The position numbers were made by a program, and so were the translations under genes. Of a stretch of DNA of 19,576 bases, positions 7,824 through 15,423 are shown piece after piece (the first letter of the stretch is position 1; each line of letters begins with the position of its first letter). The DNA lies in contig JAIWOA010000041.1 of assembly GCA_020217115.1 (NCBI GenBank), forward strand, positions 1 to 19,576, read 5' to 3'. This DNA comes from Calditerrivibrio sp. (lineage in GTDB: Bacteria > Chrysiogenota > Deferribacteres > Deferribacterales > Calditerrivibrionaceae). Under the pieces are notes generated by a model, which ran no database searches, had not been told where the DNA came from, and worked only from the letters and a program-made list of their open reading frames with translations.

Positions 7824-10308
7824 TTTTTTCACTATAATGGGACATGCAGCGGTAGAAATCAGGGGAGATATAAATCCTGAGTTAAAGAACAAACTATCTT
7901 TTTACTATAAAAGGATGACAGATGATGATTTTACCAGATTGGTTGATCTCCTTGGTTTGTATATTCTGGAAAAAAATGATGATTTTGTAAAAATAGAGGG
8001 TAAAAATATCATAAAATCTATCAAAATAACTGGGGGTAAAAGTTTTCTTAATTCAGTGCTGTTATCATTTTTAGGGGTTTCTACCGGCGATCCTATATAT
8101 TTTGATACATTTTACATAATCAAAGAAAAACTTGAAAAATATTACAAATCGATGGGGTTTAGGGATGTTAACGTTTTTGTGCATGGTGAAAATGGAAATA
8201 TCTTAATAGCTGTAGATGAAGGTCCAAGATACTACATAGATGAGATTGTTTTGAAATATGGGGATATAAAAAGTGTATTTAGATTTGATAAAAGATTTTT
8301 TACTCCTGATGTTCTTAATGAATATATCGATAAGTTTAGAAAAAACTTACAACTTGAAGGCATATGGGGAGTATCTCTGATTAGAGAAGAGATTTTCAAA
8401 CAAGAAAAAGGGGTCTTCTGGGATCTGCTCTTAGTTGATCCATTCTCTATGATTTTTGGTAAGAATATTCTGGTTAAAAGTGTTATAGAGATGTCTGGTG
8501 GCTCAAAATTTAACTTTGTAATAGACAAAAATATTGCAGCTATCGAGGATAAAAAATTTATTGAGGATTTTATTGCAAGTAACTTAAAGAGTTTCGATCC
8601 AATATCAATCAGGGAGGTTGAGCTGCATTTAGAGGAGGCTTTATCTGAAAGGGGGTATGTAAAACCTGAGGTTGAAATAGATTTGAAGGATGGTGTTATT
8701 AATCTACATATCAATTTCGAAGATATTGTAAAATCTATAAAAGTAATTATTTCCGCCAATGGGAAGAAGCTGCCTATTTCGGTTGAAACATATTTAAAAG
8801 AATTAATTGCCGTTGGAAGCTTTGAAGAAGCAAAGAAAAGGATTGTTAATATATTGAATTCAATGGGTTACCTTAATGCTAAGGTATTGGATTACAGCTT
8901 AACTCAAGATGATAATAATATCATTTTTTTAGCAAATGTTTCATTGGGTGATGGTGTCACAATTATAAGAGAGGTATATCTGGATGGTGAGAAGATTCTT
9001 GAAAATGTTGGACTTGCTCCAGATGAAAAAAATATTGAAAAGGTCAGGAAACGTTTGTTGGAAGTTTTATCAACCAAAAAGTTTGTAAAGGAGGTTTATT
9101 TTGAAAAAAATGAAGGTGGACGATACTATTTTAAAAGTGAAACAAGGGATATAGAGATTACTGATATTTTATCAAATTCAGAAAAACTTGATAGTAAGGT
9201 AAAAAGAAAATTTTTCTCGAAAGATCCCTTTCTTACTACAGAAAAGTTTATCGATATTCGTGACTATATAATAACAAACAAAAATGCTGAAAATCTTTTT
9301 ATAGATTTTATGGAGTTTGATAATAAATCTATACTGATACTGAATAAGTTAGATGGGAAGCCCAATAGATTTTTTGGAAGTCTTAGTTATGATTCCTTAG
9401 ACAGGATTTCTGGTGAAATCGGTTATAGTAGATTTGATATTTTAAATAGTAGTAGAACATTTTCTGCAATGGTCAGAGGATCTTTTAACGAAAATTCAAT
9501 AAATTTTTCTCTACTGGGGAGGAAAACTGTTCTTGGGGTATTAGATGACTATTACCTTTTATCATACAAGGAAAGGGATGAGTCTGATTTTGAATATAAA
9601 CAGTTTTCAGGTGAATCAAGCTTTAGATTCAAAAAGAATATATTTGAAATGGTCTTTGGTGTAAAATATGAACTTTCAGAGATTCAAAATACCGACTTTA
9701 ATATTATAAATAATAGCAGATATATGCATAATTTTAAAATATTAAGCATTCCCCTCTCCTTTACTTTAAAGAGCAGAGGATTTGAACTCTATAATGATAG
9801 GGGACTTAGGGGGAGCTTTGGTGAACAGCTTTCATTCTCCAATAGTAGTAATTTTCAAATTCACCGGTTGAGTTTGGAAGGGTACGAAACATTTAATAAT
9901 AGATATTTTTTTGACGTTGTTTTAGATTTTAATAAAATTACTGGTGATGACGTGCCTCTATATTATCTGTTGACTCTCGGTGGTCCCAAATATATGAAGG
10001 CTTTTTCCTATAGAGATCTGGGTAGAAAAGATCCAGACACCGGGGCGACAATAGGGGATAAGTCAACGATCTATTCAAAGTATATGTTTGGTTATAAACC
10101 TATGGATAATATAATTTTTGGCCCTTTTTTTGAGTATGCTGCTATAGGTGAAGATTTTGGAAAATTAAAATACTATAAGGATATTGGAGTCGAACTCCTT
10201 ATTACTGTCAAAGAGCTTGGTAATTTTGGATTTAGCTACGCATACAACCCATTTGATCCATATAAAGGTAAGCAGGCTTTTTATATAAATTTTGGGGTTA
10301 ATTTCTAA
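7792..10308 (+). CDS. Omp85-family outer membrane protein (BamA/TamA-like)
   Basis: Predicted outer-membrane insertase or translocation barrel. The signal peptide covers about residues 1-20 (hydrophobic, ending GHAA). Residues ~25-520 form the periplasmic part with POTRA-like repeats (KSIKITGGKSF...EKLEKYYKSMGFRDVNV...VDEGPRY; later ALSERGYVKPEVEI and ILNSMGYLNAKV). The barrel starts at about residue 525 (RFFGSLSYDS) and ends with an aromatic beta-signal (YINFGVNF). The conserved loop-6 region reads LGGPKYMKAFSYRDLG: the usual VRGF/Y core is replaced by MKAF, keeping a basic residue but losing the glycine. The periplasmic part has room for about five POTRA domains, as in BamA, while linkage to TamB suggests the TamA role; I cannot decide between them. 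The GTG start has a strong AGGAGG 5 bases upstream and overlaps the TamB gene by 32 bp. Confidence 0.85.
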   Translation: MQVLILALIISFFTIMGHAAVEIRGDINPELKNKLSFYYKRMTDDDFTRLVDLLGLYILEKNDDFVKIEGKNIIKSIKITGGKSFLNSVLLSFLGVSTGDPIYFDTFYIIKEKLEKYYKSMGFRDVNVFVHGENGNILIAVDEGPRYYIDEIVLKYGDIKSVFRFDKRFFTPDVLNEYIDKFRKNLQLEGIWGVSLIREEIFKQEKGVFWDLLLVDPFSMIFGKNILVKSVIEMSGGSKFNFVIDKNIAAIEDKKFIEDFIASNLKSFDPISIREVELHLEEALSERGYVKPEVEIDLKDGVINLHINFEDIVKSIKVIISANGKKLPISVETYLKELIAVGSFEEAKKRIVNILNSMGYLNAKVLDYSLTQDDNNIIFLANVSLGDGVTIIREVYLDGEKILENVGLAPDEKNIEKVRKRLLEVLSTKKFVKEVYFEKNEGGRYYFKSETRDIEITDILSNSEKLDSKVKRKFFSKDPFLTTEKFIDIRDYIITNKNAENLFIDFMEFDNKSILILNKLDGKPNRFFGSLSYDSLDRISGEIGYSRFDILNSSRTFSAMVRGSFNENSINFSLLGRKTVLGVLDDYYLLSYKERDESDFEYKQFSGESSFRFKKNIFEMVFGVKYELSEIQNTDFNIINNSRYMHNFKILSIPLSFTLKSRGFELYNDRGLRGSFGEQLSFSNSSNFQIHRLSLEGYETFNNRYFFDVVLDFNKITGDDVPLYYLLTLGGPKYMKAFSYRDLGRKDPDTGATIGDKSTIYSKYMFGYKPMDNIIFGPFFEYAAIGEDFGKLKYYKDIGVELLITVKELGNFGFSYAYNPFDPYKGKQAFYINFGVNF

Positions 10309-11097
10309 TTACCACTTTATTATACTTATTATTATTTCTATGGCTATCAGGAGAATAATTATCATTTCAAGGAAAGAGGAGTGTATATGCTTCTGTTCAT
10401 CTGCAAGCATGCCGAGGAGGTCTTGAATGATCTCCATCTTTTTATTTAGAACCTCAACCCTCGACTTCACATCAAGATAGTTTGCTACTTTGTCGTAAAT
10501 CTGCTCAAGCTCAGAATATTCCCAAAAAAACTCAGGGACATCCAGCAAACCGAAACCCAGATATATTTGTGACTTTTCAAGGAATATCCTCCCCCTTTCT
10601 CTGGAGATCTCTTTTTTGGTCATTGAAATTTTCCCCTTTTGGCTGAGCTCAACGGGGATATTTTCATTTCTCTTTATTATATCTGAAATAGATTCTTCAA
10701 ATTTATACAGCTTTGTAGATTGGGAAAGTGGATAGGATATGGCAATTTTAACCATATCTCCAAAATCGTTTAATTGGAATATGTCCTTTGTTATTTTTAG
10801 CTGTTGAAAACTTTCATCAATTGAATAGCTAAAGTCTTCAATGATAGGTTTATCAAAGCTTCTCAATTGGAACGGTTTCACCTCTTCAAGGAGGTGTTTT
10901 TGGGTATCATAGCCGATATTCCACAGGACAATAACTCCATAATTGAAAAAGATTGCAGTTCCACCATCATTAATATTTATAAGAATAAGATCCTTCAGGA
11001 GGATAGATTTAAATCTGTCTGAAAGATAGTTTGAAAGCTCTCTAAAGTCAAACTCTTCAGCCAAGCAGATTATCTTGATCGGATATATTTGTCCCAT
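10309..11097 (-). CDS. RMD1/YagE (DUF155) family membrane protein
   Basis: A 262-residue protein resembling the RMD1/DUF155 family, found in bacteria and, as RMND1/Rmd1, in mitochondria, where it supports mitochondrial translation. Its bacterial role is unknown. Family-like features are YGVIVLWN near the N-terminal third, SQSTKLYKFEE (125-135), LLDVPEFFWEYSELEQIYD (around 185-202), a Leu/Lys-rich helix SRVEVLNKKMEIIQDLL, and a C-terminal membrane segment (about 240-261). The bulk should be cytoplasmic with a tail anchor. The frame is open to a TTG at 11136, but that TTG sits inside a palindrome with no well-spaced Shine-Dalgarno sequence. The ATG at 11097 has AGGT six to seven bases upstream and is preferred. 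The gene follows the ferritin gene and ends flush against the convergent Omp85 gene. Confidence 0.8.
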   Translation of the reverse strand: MGQIYPIKIICLAEEFDFRELSNYLSDRFKSILLKDLILININDGGTAIFFNYGVIVLWNIGYDTQKHLLEEVKPFQLRSFDKPIIEDFSYSIDESFQQLKITKDIFQLNDFGDMVKIAISYPLSQSTKLYKFEESISDIIKRNENIPVELSQKGKISMTKKEISRERGRIFLEKSQIYLGFGLLDVPEFFWEYSELEQIYDKVANYLDVKSRVEVLNKKMEIIQDLLGMLADEQKHIHSSFLEMIIILLIAIEIIISIIKW

Positions 11098-11116
11098 ATA
11101 TACCTGGTTTAACTCA

Positions 11117-11143
11117 ATAGGGTTTGTAATATACAAACCCTAT
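11117..11143. repeat. Perfect 12-bp inverted repeat at the ferritin/DUF155 junction
   Basis: The arms ATAGGGTTTGTA (11117-11128) and TACAAACCCTAT (11132-11143) are exact reverse complements around a 3-base centre. The repeat covers the ferritin stop codon (11140-11142) and the gap before the DUF155 ATG. No run of T follows on either strand, so it is not a standard intrinsic terminator. It could be an RNA hairpin that tunes the downstream gene or protects the ferritin mRNA, or a DNA operator. The function is inferred only. Confidence 0.8.
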
Positions 11144-11646
11144 GCTGTTTGTCCTCCTGGCTGACCGATATTTCTTTTTTTAGCTCTTTCAATTGTTTGT
11201 AATGCAAGGTACTCTTTACCATACAGCTGTATATTTTCAGCTTCTTTATCAAAGGAATCGTAGTGATTTTCCTCTTCCTGAATAATATCTTCAAAGAGTT
11301 TTTTTGTTACAGAGTCTCCATTCTTTGCACATTCCTGAGCAAATTTGTTGTATAAACTTATTGCATCCTCCTCAAGCTTTACAGACATTTTCAACATCTC
11401 CTCAGGATCAGTTATCTTCTTCACATCCTCAGATGCTTTTAGCTCCACTTCCCCCTTTAAAAAGAGTATCCTTTCTGCAAATCTTTCGGTATGAATCATC
11501 TCCTGTATCGCATTCATTCTGAAAAGAGTTGAGAGCATATCCAGATCTTTGTCGTCGCAATGAAAATGAAAATACATATACTGCTGTAGTGCTGTCATCT
11601 CCTCTGCAATTGCTTTGTTAAGTAGTTCAATACTTTTTTTGTGCAT
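11140..11646 (-). CDS. Bacterioferritin-like iron storage protein
   Basis: A 168-residue four-helix ferritin-like protein that should oxidise Fe(II) at a di-iron centre and store iron in the cytoplasm. By position against E. coli bacterioferritin, the metal ligands appear conserved: Glu16 (AEEMTALQQY), Glu49 and His52 (QEMIHTERF), Glu92 (KLEEDA), and Glu125 and His128 (EEENHYD). Met50 lies where bacterioferritin has the haem-binding Met52, so haem at a dimer interface is possible. The ERILFLKGEVEL stretch also matches the family. The C-terminus carries a short Lys/Arg and Gly/Gln-rich tail (AKKRNIGQPGGQTA). AGGAGG lies 6-7 bases before the ATG, and a good promoter lies just beyond it. The DUF155 gene follows and probably shares the transcript. 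Confidence 0.9.
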   Translation of the reverse strand: MHKKSIELLNKAIAEEMTALQQYMYFHFHCDDKDLDMLSTLFRMNAIQEMIHTERFAERILFLKGEVELKASEDVKKITDPEEMLKMSVKLEEDAISLYNKFAQECAKNGDSVTKKLFEDIIQEEENHYDSFDKEAENIQLYGKEYLALQTIERAKKRNIGQPGGQTA

Positions 11647-11672
11647 TTCTTCCTCCTGTACTTTTGCTATAT

Positions 11673-11700
11673 ATTATAATACAATTTATTTTATATTCAA
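11673..11700 (-). promoter_or_regulatory. Sigma-70 promoter of the ferritin gene
   Basis: Read on the minus strand, TTGAAT (11700-11695) and a perfect TATAAT (11678-11673) are 16 bases apart. Transcription would start near 11666, about 20 bases before the ATG. Its -35 box is 11 bp from the -35 box of the hrcA promoter, so the two promoters are back to back. I see no clear Fur or PerR box. Confidence 0.7.
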
Positions 11701-11711
11701 GAAAAATACCC

Positions 11712-11739
11712 TTGACAATTAAAATCAGTTAGATATATT
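11712..11739 (+). promoter_or_regulatory. Sigma-70 promoter of the hrcA-grpE-dnaK operon
   Basis: A perfect -35 box TTGACA (11712-11717) and -10 box TATATT (11734-11739) are 16 bases apart. Transcription would start near 11746, right at the beginning of the CIRCE operator. This is the usual layout for a housekeeping promoter blocked by HrcA. Confidence 0.8.
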
Positions 11740-11744
11740 TTGTT

Positions 11745-11771
11745 TTAGCACTTAACAGCTTAGACTGCTAA
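11745..11771. promoter_or_regulatory. CIRCE operator (HrcA binding site)
   Basis: TTAGCACTT, nine bases, GACTGCTAA. The known consensus is TTAGCACTC-N9-GAGTGCTAA, so the exact 9-9-9 geometry is kept with one change in each arm. It overlaps the predicted start site of the hrcA transcript and ends 12 bases before the hrcA ATG. HrcA bound here would repress hrcA-grpE-dnaK until heat or misfolded protein titrates the GroE machine that keeps HrcA active. Confidence 0.92.
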
Positions 11772-11783
11772 CAGGTGGAGTAG

Positions 11784-12830
11784 ATGACAGATATACTTAG
11801 CGAAAGGGAAAAAGTTGTACTTAAAATGATTGTGGAAGAGTATATTAGGACCAGTGAGCCTGTAGGGTCAAGGTTTGTCTCAAAAAACAGTCTTCTGGGG
11901 CTCAGTCCTGCATCTATAAGGAATGTTATGAGTGACCTGGAGGACAAGGATATGATAAAACAGACCTATGTATCTTCAGGTAGAGTTCCCTCTGACAGTG
12001 GTTTAAGGTATTACGTGGATAAGCTTATTTCTATTAAGCCCCTTAATATTAGTAATTTTGATAATATATTAAAGAGTAAAAGGCTCAATGTTAAAAATAT
12101 ATTTGAAGAACTTACTCTTAAATTAGGGGAGATGACAAACTCAATAGGTTTTGTAGTATCTCCAAAGCTTGATAATATGTTTTTGAAGCATATAGAGTTT
12201 ATAAAATTAAATAGAGATAATCTGCTTGCAGTTATAGTTACGAAGTCAGGTATAGTTCACAATGTTATTGTAGAAACTGATGAGATGATAAGTGATAGTG
12301 AGCTATCGATGATGGTGAACTTTTTAAATGAACACTTTAAGGATAAGAGTTTATTAGATCTCAGGTCTTCTCTTTCTAAAGAGCTACTTAAAGAAAGGGA
12401 ACATATAGACTCTGTTTATTCAAAGCTTGAGAAGGTTGGCAGTACTATATTTGATGGTGTTGATAATGAGTATGATCTCATTATACATGGAATAAACAAC
12501 ATTGTTGATCAACCTGAATTTGCAAGGGATATTGATACATTGAAGAAGCTTCTTGACGTATTTGATAGTAAGAAAAAGATGCTCGAAATACTCAACAAGC
12601 TAACTTCAAAAAATAGTGTGAAGATATTTATAGGATCTGAGATAGGTGAGAGTATAGCTGAAGAATTAGGTGTTGTTATGACTGAATATCACAGGGGTGC
12701 AAATGTAGTAGGTATGCTCGGGGTTATAGGTCCAAAAAGGATGAGGTACCCAGAGGTACTACCTATAGTTGACTATACATCAAAATTGATAACAAATATA
12801 TTGACAGAGATAGGAGGCGATGATGACTGA
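11784..12830 (+). CDS. hrcA: Heat-inducible transcription repressor HrcA
   Basis: HrcA is the repressor that binds CIRCE and controls class I heat-shock genes. The N-terminal winged helix is visible: SEREKVVLKMIVEEYIRTSEPVGSR, then LSPASIRNVMSDLEDKDMI and SSGRVPSDSGLRYYVD (about residues 5-77). The C-terminal part contains the family stretch IFIGSEIGESIAEELGVVMTEY and ends with GMLGVIGPKRMRYPEVLPIVDYTS. Its 348 residues are normal for the family. The ATG follows AGGTGGAG with short spacing. A CIRCE site immediately upstream implies autoregulation. The stop overlaps the start of grpE, so the two are translationally coupled. Confidence 0.97.
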   Translation: MTDILSEREKVVLKMIVEEYIRTSEPVGSRFVSKNSLLGLSPASIRNVMSDLEDKDMIKQTYVSSGRVPSDSGLRYYVDKLISIKPLNISNFDNILKSKRLNVKNIFEELTLKLGEMTNSIGFVVSPKLDNMFLKHIEFIKLNRDNLLAVIVTKSGIVHNVIVETDEMISDSELSMMVNFLNEHFKDKSLLDLRSSLSKELLKEREHIDSVYSKLEKVGSTIFDGVDNEYDLIIHGINNIVDQPEFARDIDTLKKLLDVFDSKKKMLEILNKLTSKNSVKIFIGSEIGESIAEELGVVMTEYHRGANVVGMLGVIGPKRMRYPEVLPIVDYTSKLITNILTEIGGDDD

Positions 12831-13386
12831 TAAAAAAGGGGAAGAGCTCATAAATGAGCAATCTTCTGAGATGCAGGAGGAACTTTCCCGGAAGGATGAA
12901 GTGGATCAGAGTGGCATTGCAGATGTTAACGAAGTTGAATCTTTAAGGAAGGCACTTTTTGAAAGTAATGAGAATTTGTTAAGGGTAAAGGCTGACGCAG
13001 AGAATTTTAGAAAGAGAATTACAAAAGAGTATGAAGAGAAGATGAAGTATGCAAATCAGTCTTTGCTTATGGAGTTTCTATCGGTTGCAGACAATATGGA
13101 TCTTGCATTGTCCCATGCTGGTCAGGGTAATGAAGAGTCTCTGGACAAATTTAAAGAGGGTTTAATGCTGATATTAAAGCAATTTAAAGATCTTTTAGCT
13201 AAGCATGGTATGAAAGAGATATGCTGTAATGAAGGTGATAAATTTGATCCAAATCTTCATGATGCACTTATGCTTGATTCAAGGGATGATCTTGATAATA
13301 ACACTATTACAATGGTGTTGCAAAAGGGGTATACCCTTCATGATAGGGTGGTAAGACCTGCTAAGGTTAAGGTAAATAAAATATAG
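12823..13386 (+). CDS. grpE: GrpE nucleotide exchange factor
   Basis: GrpE releases ADP from DnaK and so drives substrate release in the Hsp70 cycle. An acidic, flexible N-terminus precedes a long helical stretch (ESLRKALFESNENLLRVKADAENFRKRITKEYEEKMKYA) that dimerises as a coiled coil. The C-terminal beta domain is recognisable from GDKFDPNLHDALM and the ending GYTLHDRVVRPAKVKV. Two ATG codons lie side by side at 12820 and 12823. AGGAGG at 12812-12817 is only 2 bases from the first but 5 from the second, so 12823 is preferred (187 residues). The start overlaps the hrcA stop; dnaK follows 15 bases after the stop. Confidence 0.96.
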   Translation: MTDKKGEELINEQSSEMQEELSRKDEVDQSGIADVNEVESLRKALFESNENLLRVKADAENFRKRITKEYEEKMKYANQSLLMEFLSVADNMDLALSHAGQGNEESLDKFKEGLMLILKQFKDLLAKHGMKEICCNEGDKFDPNLHDALMLDSRDDLDNNTITMVLQKGYTLHDRVVRPAKVKVNKI

Positions 13387-13401
13387 ATATAAGGAGTTGA
13401 T

Positions 13402-15333
13402 ATGGGAAAAGTAATAGGTATCGATTTAGGAACAACAAACTCGGTTGTGGCCATTATGGAAAATGGTCAACCAAAGGTTATTATTAATGCAGAAGGGATG
13501 TCAACGACACCTTCAGTTGTGGCTTTTGCCGATAATGGTGAAAGACTTGTAGGTATGCTTGCAAAGAGACAAGCTATCACAAACCATGAAAATACAATTT
13601 TTAGTATCAAGAGATTGATAGGTAGAAAAGAGAATTCAGATGAGGTAAAAAAAGCGAAGTCTTTGTTACCTTATAAGATTGTGGGATCTGATATCGGAGA
13701 TGCATGGGTTGAGGTCAGAGGTAAAAAGTATTCTCCTCAAGAGATCTCTGCTATGATCCTTCAGAAGTTGAAAAAAACTGCTGAAGATTACCTTGGGGAA
13801 ACAGTTACCGATGCAGTTATAACCGTCCCAGCATACTTCAATGATGCCCAGAGACAGGCAACAAAGGATGCTGGTAAAATTGCAGGGCTAAACGTGCTCA
13901 GGATTATCAATGAGCCTACTGCAGCAGCTCTTGCCTATGGTCTTGATAAGAAAAAAGATGAGAAGATTGCTGTATATGACCTTGGTGGTGGTACATTTGA
14001 TATATCTATCCTTGAGCTTGGTGATGGTGTCTTTGAAGTTAAGTCTACAAATGGTGATACTTTTCTTGGTGGGGATGATTTTGATCAGAGGATCATCGAG
14101 TGGTTAGTTGATGAGTTTAAAAAGGATACTGGTATCGACCTCAGGAATGATAAAATGTCACTTCAGAGGTTGAAAGAGGCTGCAGAAAAAGCTAAACATG
14201 AGCTGTCTACGTCTCTGGAGACAGAAATAAATCTTCCATTTATCACTGCAGATCAGACAGGTCCAAAACATATGGTTAAAAAACTTACAAGGGCAAAGCT
14301 TGAATCCCTTGTTGTTGATCTCGTAGAGGGAACCCTTACTCCATGCAGGAAGGCTCTAAATGATGCCGGACTTACAGTAAAAGATATCGATGAAGTTATC
14401 CTTGTTGGTGGCATGACGAGAATGCCTCTTGTTCAACAAAAAGTAAAGGAATTTTTTGGGAAGGAACCTCACAAAGGTATAAATCCAGATGAAGTTGTTG
14501 CAATTGGTGCTGCTATACAGGGAGGTGTCCTGAAGGGTGATGTTAAGGATGTGCTGTTACTTGACGTTACACCTCTTTCACTGGGTATTGAGACGCTTGG
14601 GAGTGTAATGACAAAAATTATAGAAAGAAATACAACCATACCTACAAAGAAAAGTCAGGTTTTTACTACTGCGGCAGACAACCAGCCATCTGTTACAATT
14701 CATGTATTGCAGGGTGAGAGGGAGATGGCTCAGGATAATAAATCTATAGGTAGGTTTGACCTTGTAGGTATTCCACCAGCTCCAAGGGGTGTTCCGCAGA
14801 TCGAAGTTACATTTGATATAGATGCAAACGGTATCTTAAGTGTTACTGCTAAAGATCTTGGAACGGGTAAGGAACAGTCAATCAGGATTACTCCAAGTAG
14901 TGGTTTGACTGATGAAGAGATCAATAGGATGGTTAAGGAAGCTGAGCTTAATGCTGAAGAAGACAGAAAGAAGAAGGAGCTTGCAGAGCTGAGAAATCAG
15001 GCAGATACACTTATATACACAACTGAAAAATCTTTGAGTGAGCATGGTTCTAAGATAGATGAGCAGACAAAGAGGAATATAGAAGAAGCCCTTGATGAAT
15101 TAAAAAGGAATCAGACAAGCAGTGATGCTTCAGTTATAAAGGGATCTATAGAGAAGCTTGCCAATGCATCTCACAAACTTGCTGAGGAGATATACAAATC
15201 CACAGCTGGGCAAGGTAGTGCTGAACAAGCAGGGGGAGGTTTCCAGCAGGAGACAAATAATAGCTCTGGTGAAGCTAAAAAAGATAATGTTTATGATGCA
15301 GAGTTTGAAGAGGTTAAGGACGATAAAAAATAA
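13402..15333 (+). CDS. dnaK: Molecular chaperone DnaK (Hsp70)
   Basis: An ATP-dependent chaperone that binds exposed hydrophobic peptide segments with DnaJ and GrpE. The nucleotide-binding domain begins [16 protein letters not shown] and contains [45 protein letters not shown] and [11 protein letters not shown]. The interdomain linker [14 protein letters not shown] starts at residue 384. The substrate-binding domain follows, and the protein ends in the typical acidic tail ([13 protein letters not shown]). Its 643 residues are normal for DnaK. AAGGAG lies 5 bases before the ATG. The gene is the last of the CIRCE-controlled operon and is followed after 7 bases by a strong terminator. Confidence 0.99.
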   Translation: MGKVIGIDLGTTNSVVAIMENGQPKVIINAEGMSTTPSVVAFADNGERLVGMLAKRQAITNHENTIFSIKRLIGRKENSDEVKKAKSLLPYKIVGSDIGDAWVEVRGKKYSPQEISAMILQKLKKTAEDYLGETVTDAVITVPAYFNDAQRQATKDAGKIAGLNVLRIINEPTAAALAYGLDKKKDEKIAVYDLGGGTFDISILELGDGVFEVKSTNGDTFLGGDDFDQRIIEWLVDEFKKDTGIDLRNDKMSLQRLKEAAEKAKHELSTSLETEINLPFITADQTGPKHMVKKLTRAKLESLVVDLVEGTLTPCRKALNDAGLTVKDIDEVILVGGMTRMPLVQQKVKEFFGKEPHKGINPDEVVAIGAAIQGGVLKGDVKDVLLLDVTPLSLGIETLGSVMTKIIERNTTIPTKKSQVFTTAADNQPSVTIHVLQGEREMAQDNKSIGRFDLVGIPPAPRGVPQIEVTFDIDANGILSVTAKDLGTGKEQSIRITPSSGLTDEEINRMVKEAELNAEEDRKKKELAELRNQADTLIYTTEKSLSEHGSKIDEQTKRNIEEALDELKRNQTSSDASVIKGSIEKLANASHKLAEEIYKSTAGQGSAEQAGGGFQQETNNSSGEAKKDNVYDAEFEEVKDDKK

Positions 15334-15340
15334 TTCTCAG

Positions 15341-15366
15341 AGAGGTGGGTAACCACCTCTTTTTTT
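15341..15366 (+). terminator. Intrinsic terminator after dnaK
   Basis: A perfect 8-bp stem, AGAGGTGG paired with CCACCTCT, closes a GTAA (GNRA-type) loop and runs directly into six further T. It begins 7 bases after the dnaK stop. It should end most hrcA-grpE-dnaK transcripts and separates them from dnaJ. Confidence 0.93.
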
Positions 15367-15412
15367 GTTGAGTTTGCCATCAAAATGTTATAGTTATATT
15401 TCATATATAAGC

Positions 15413-15418
15413 AGGAGG
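15413..15418 (+). promoter_or_regulatory. Ribosome binding site that fixes the TTG start of dnaJ
   Basis: AGGAGG stands 5 bases before TTG at 15424. An ATG at 15419 directly after it is out of frame and would give only about ten codons, so TTG is the real start. The 90-base gap after dnaK otherwise holds only the terminator and AT-rich sequence with no clear second CIRCE. Confidence 0.75.
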
Positions 15419-15423
15419 ATGTT

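Noticed and set aside
8232..8759. Open frame on the minus strand inside the Omp85 gene (175 codons)
   Set aside because: A mirror of codon bias in the sense gene; its Ser/Lys/Ile-rich product has no domain, and the sense protein is clearly real.
11098..11136. Longer DUF155 frame starting at TTG 11136
   Set aside because: The TTG lies in the palindrome; the nearest AGGAGG is about 16 bases away, whereas the ATG at 11097 has a better-placed AGGT.
11304..11522. Plus-strand open frame inside the ferritin gene
   Set aside because: The minus-strand ferritin has intact metal ligands, a promoter and a Shine-Dalgarno sequence; the opposite frame has none of these.
11673..11720. Fur or PerR box over the ferritin promoter
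   Set aside because: The region is AT-rich and has short TATAAT-like repeats, but I could not fit a convincing 19-bp Fur or 15-bp PerR inverted repeat.
15368..15410. Possible dnaJ promoter (TTGCCA at 15374, TATATT at 15395)
   Set aside because: The boxes are only 15 bases apart, and AT-rich sequence makes such matches common; not strong enough to list as a feature.
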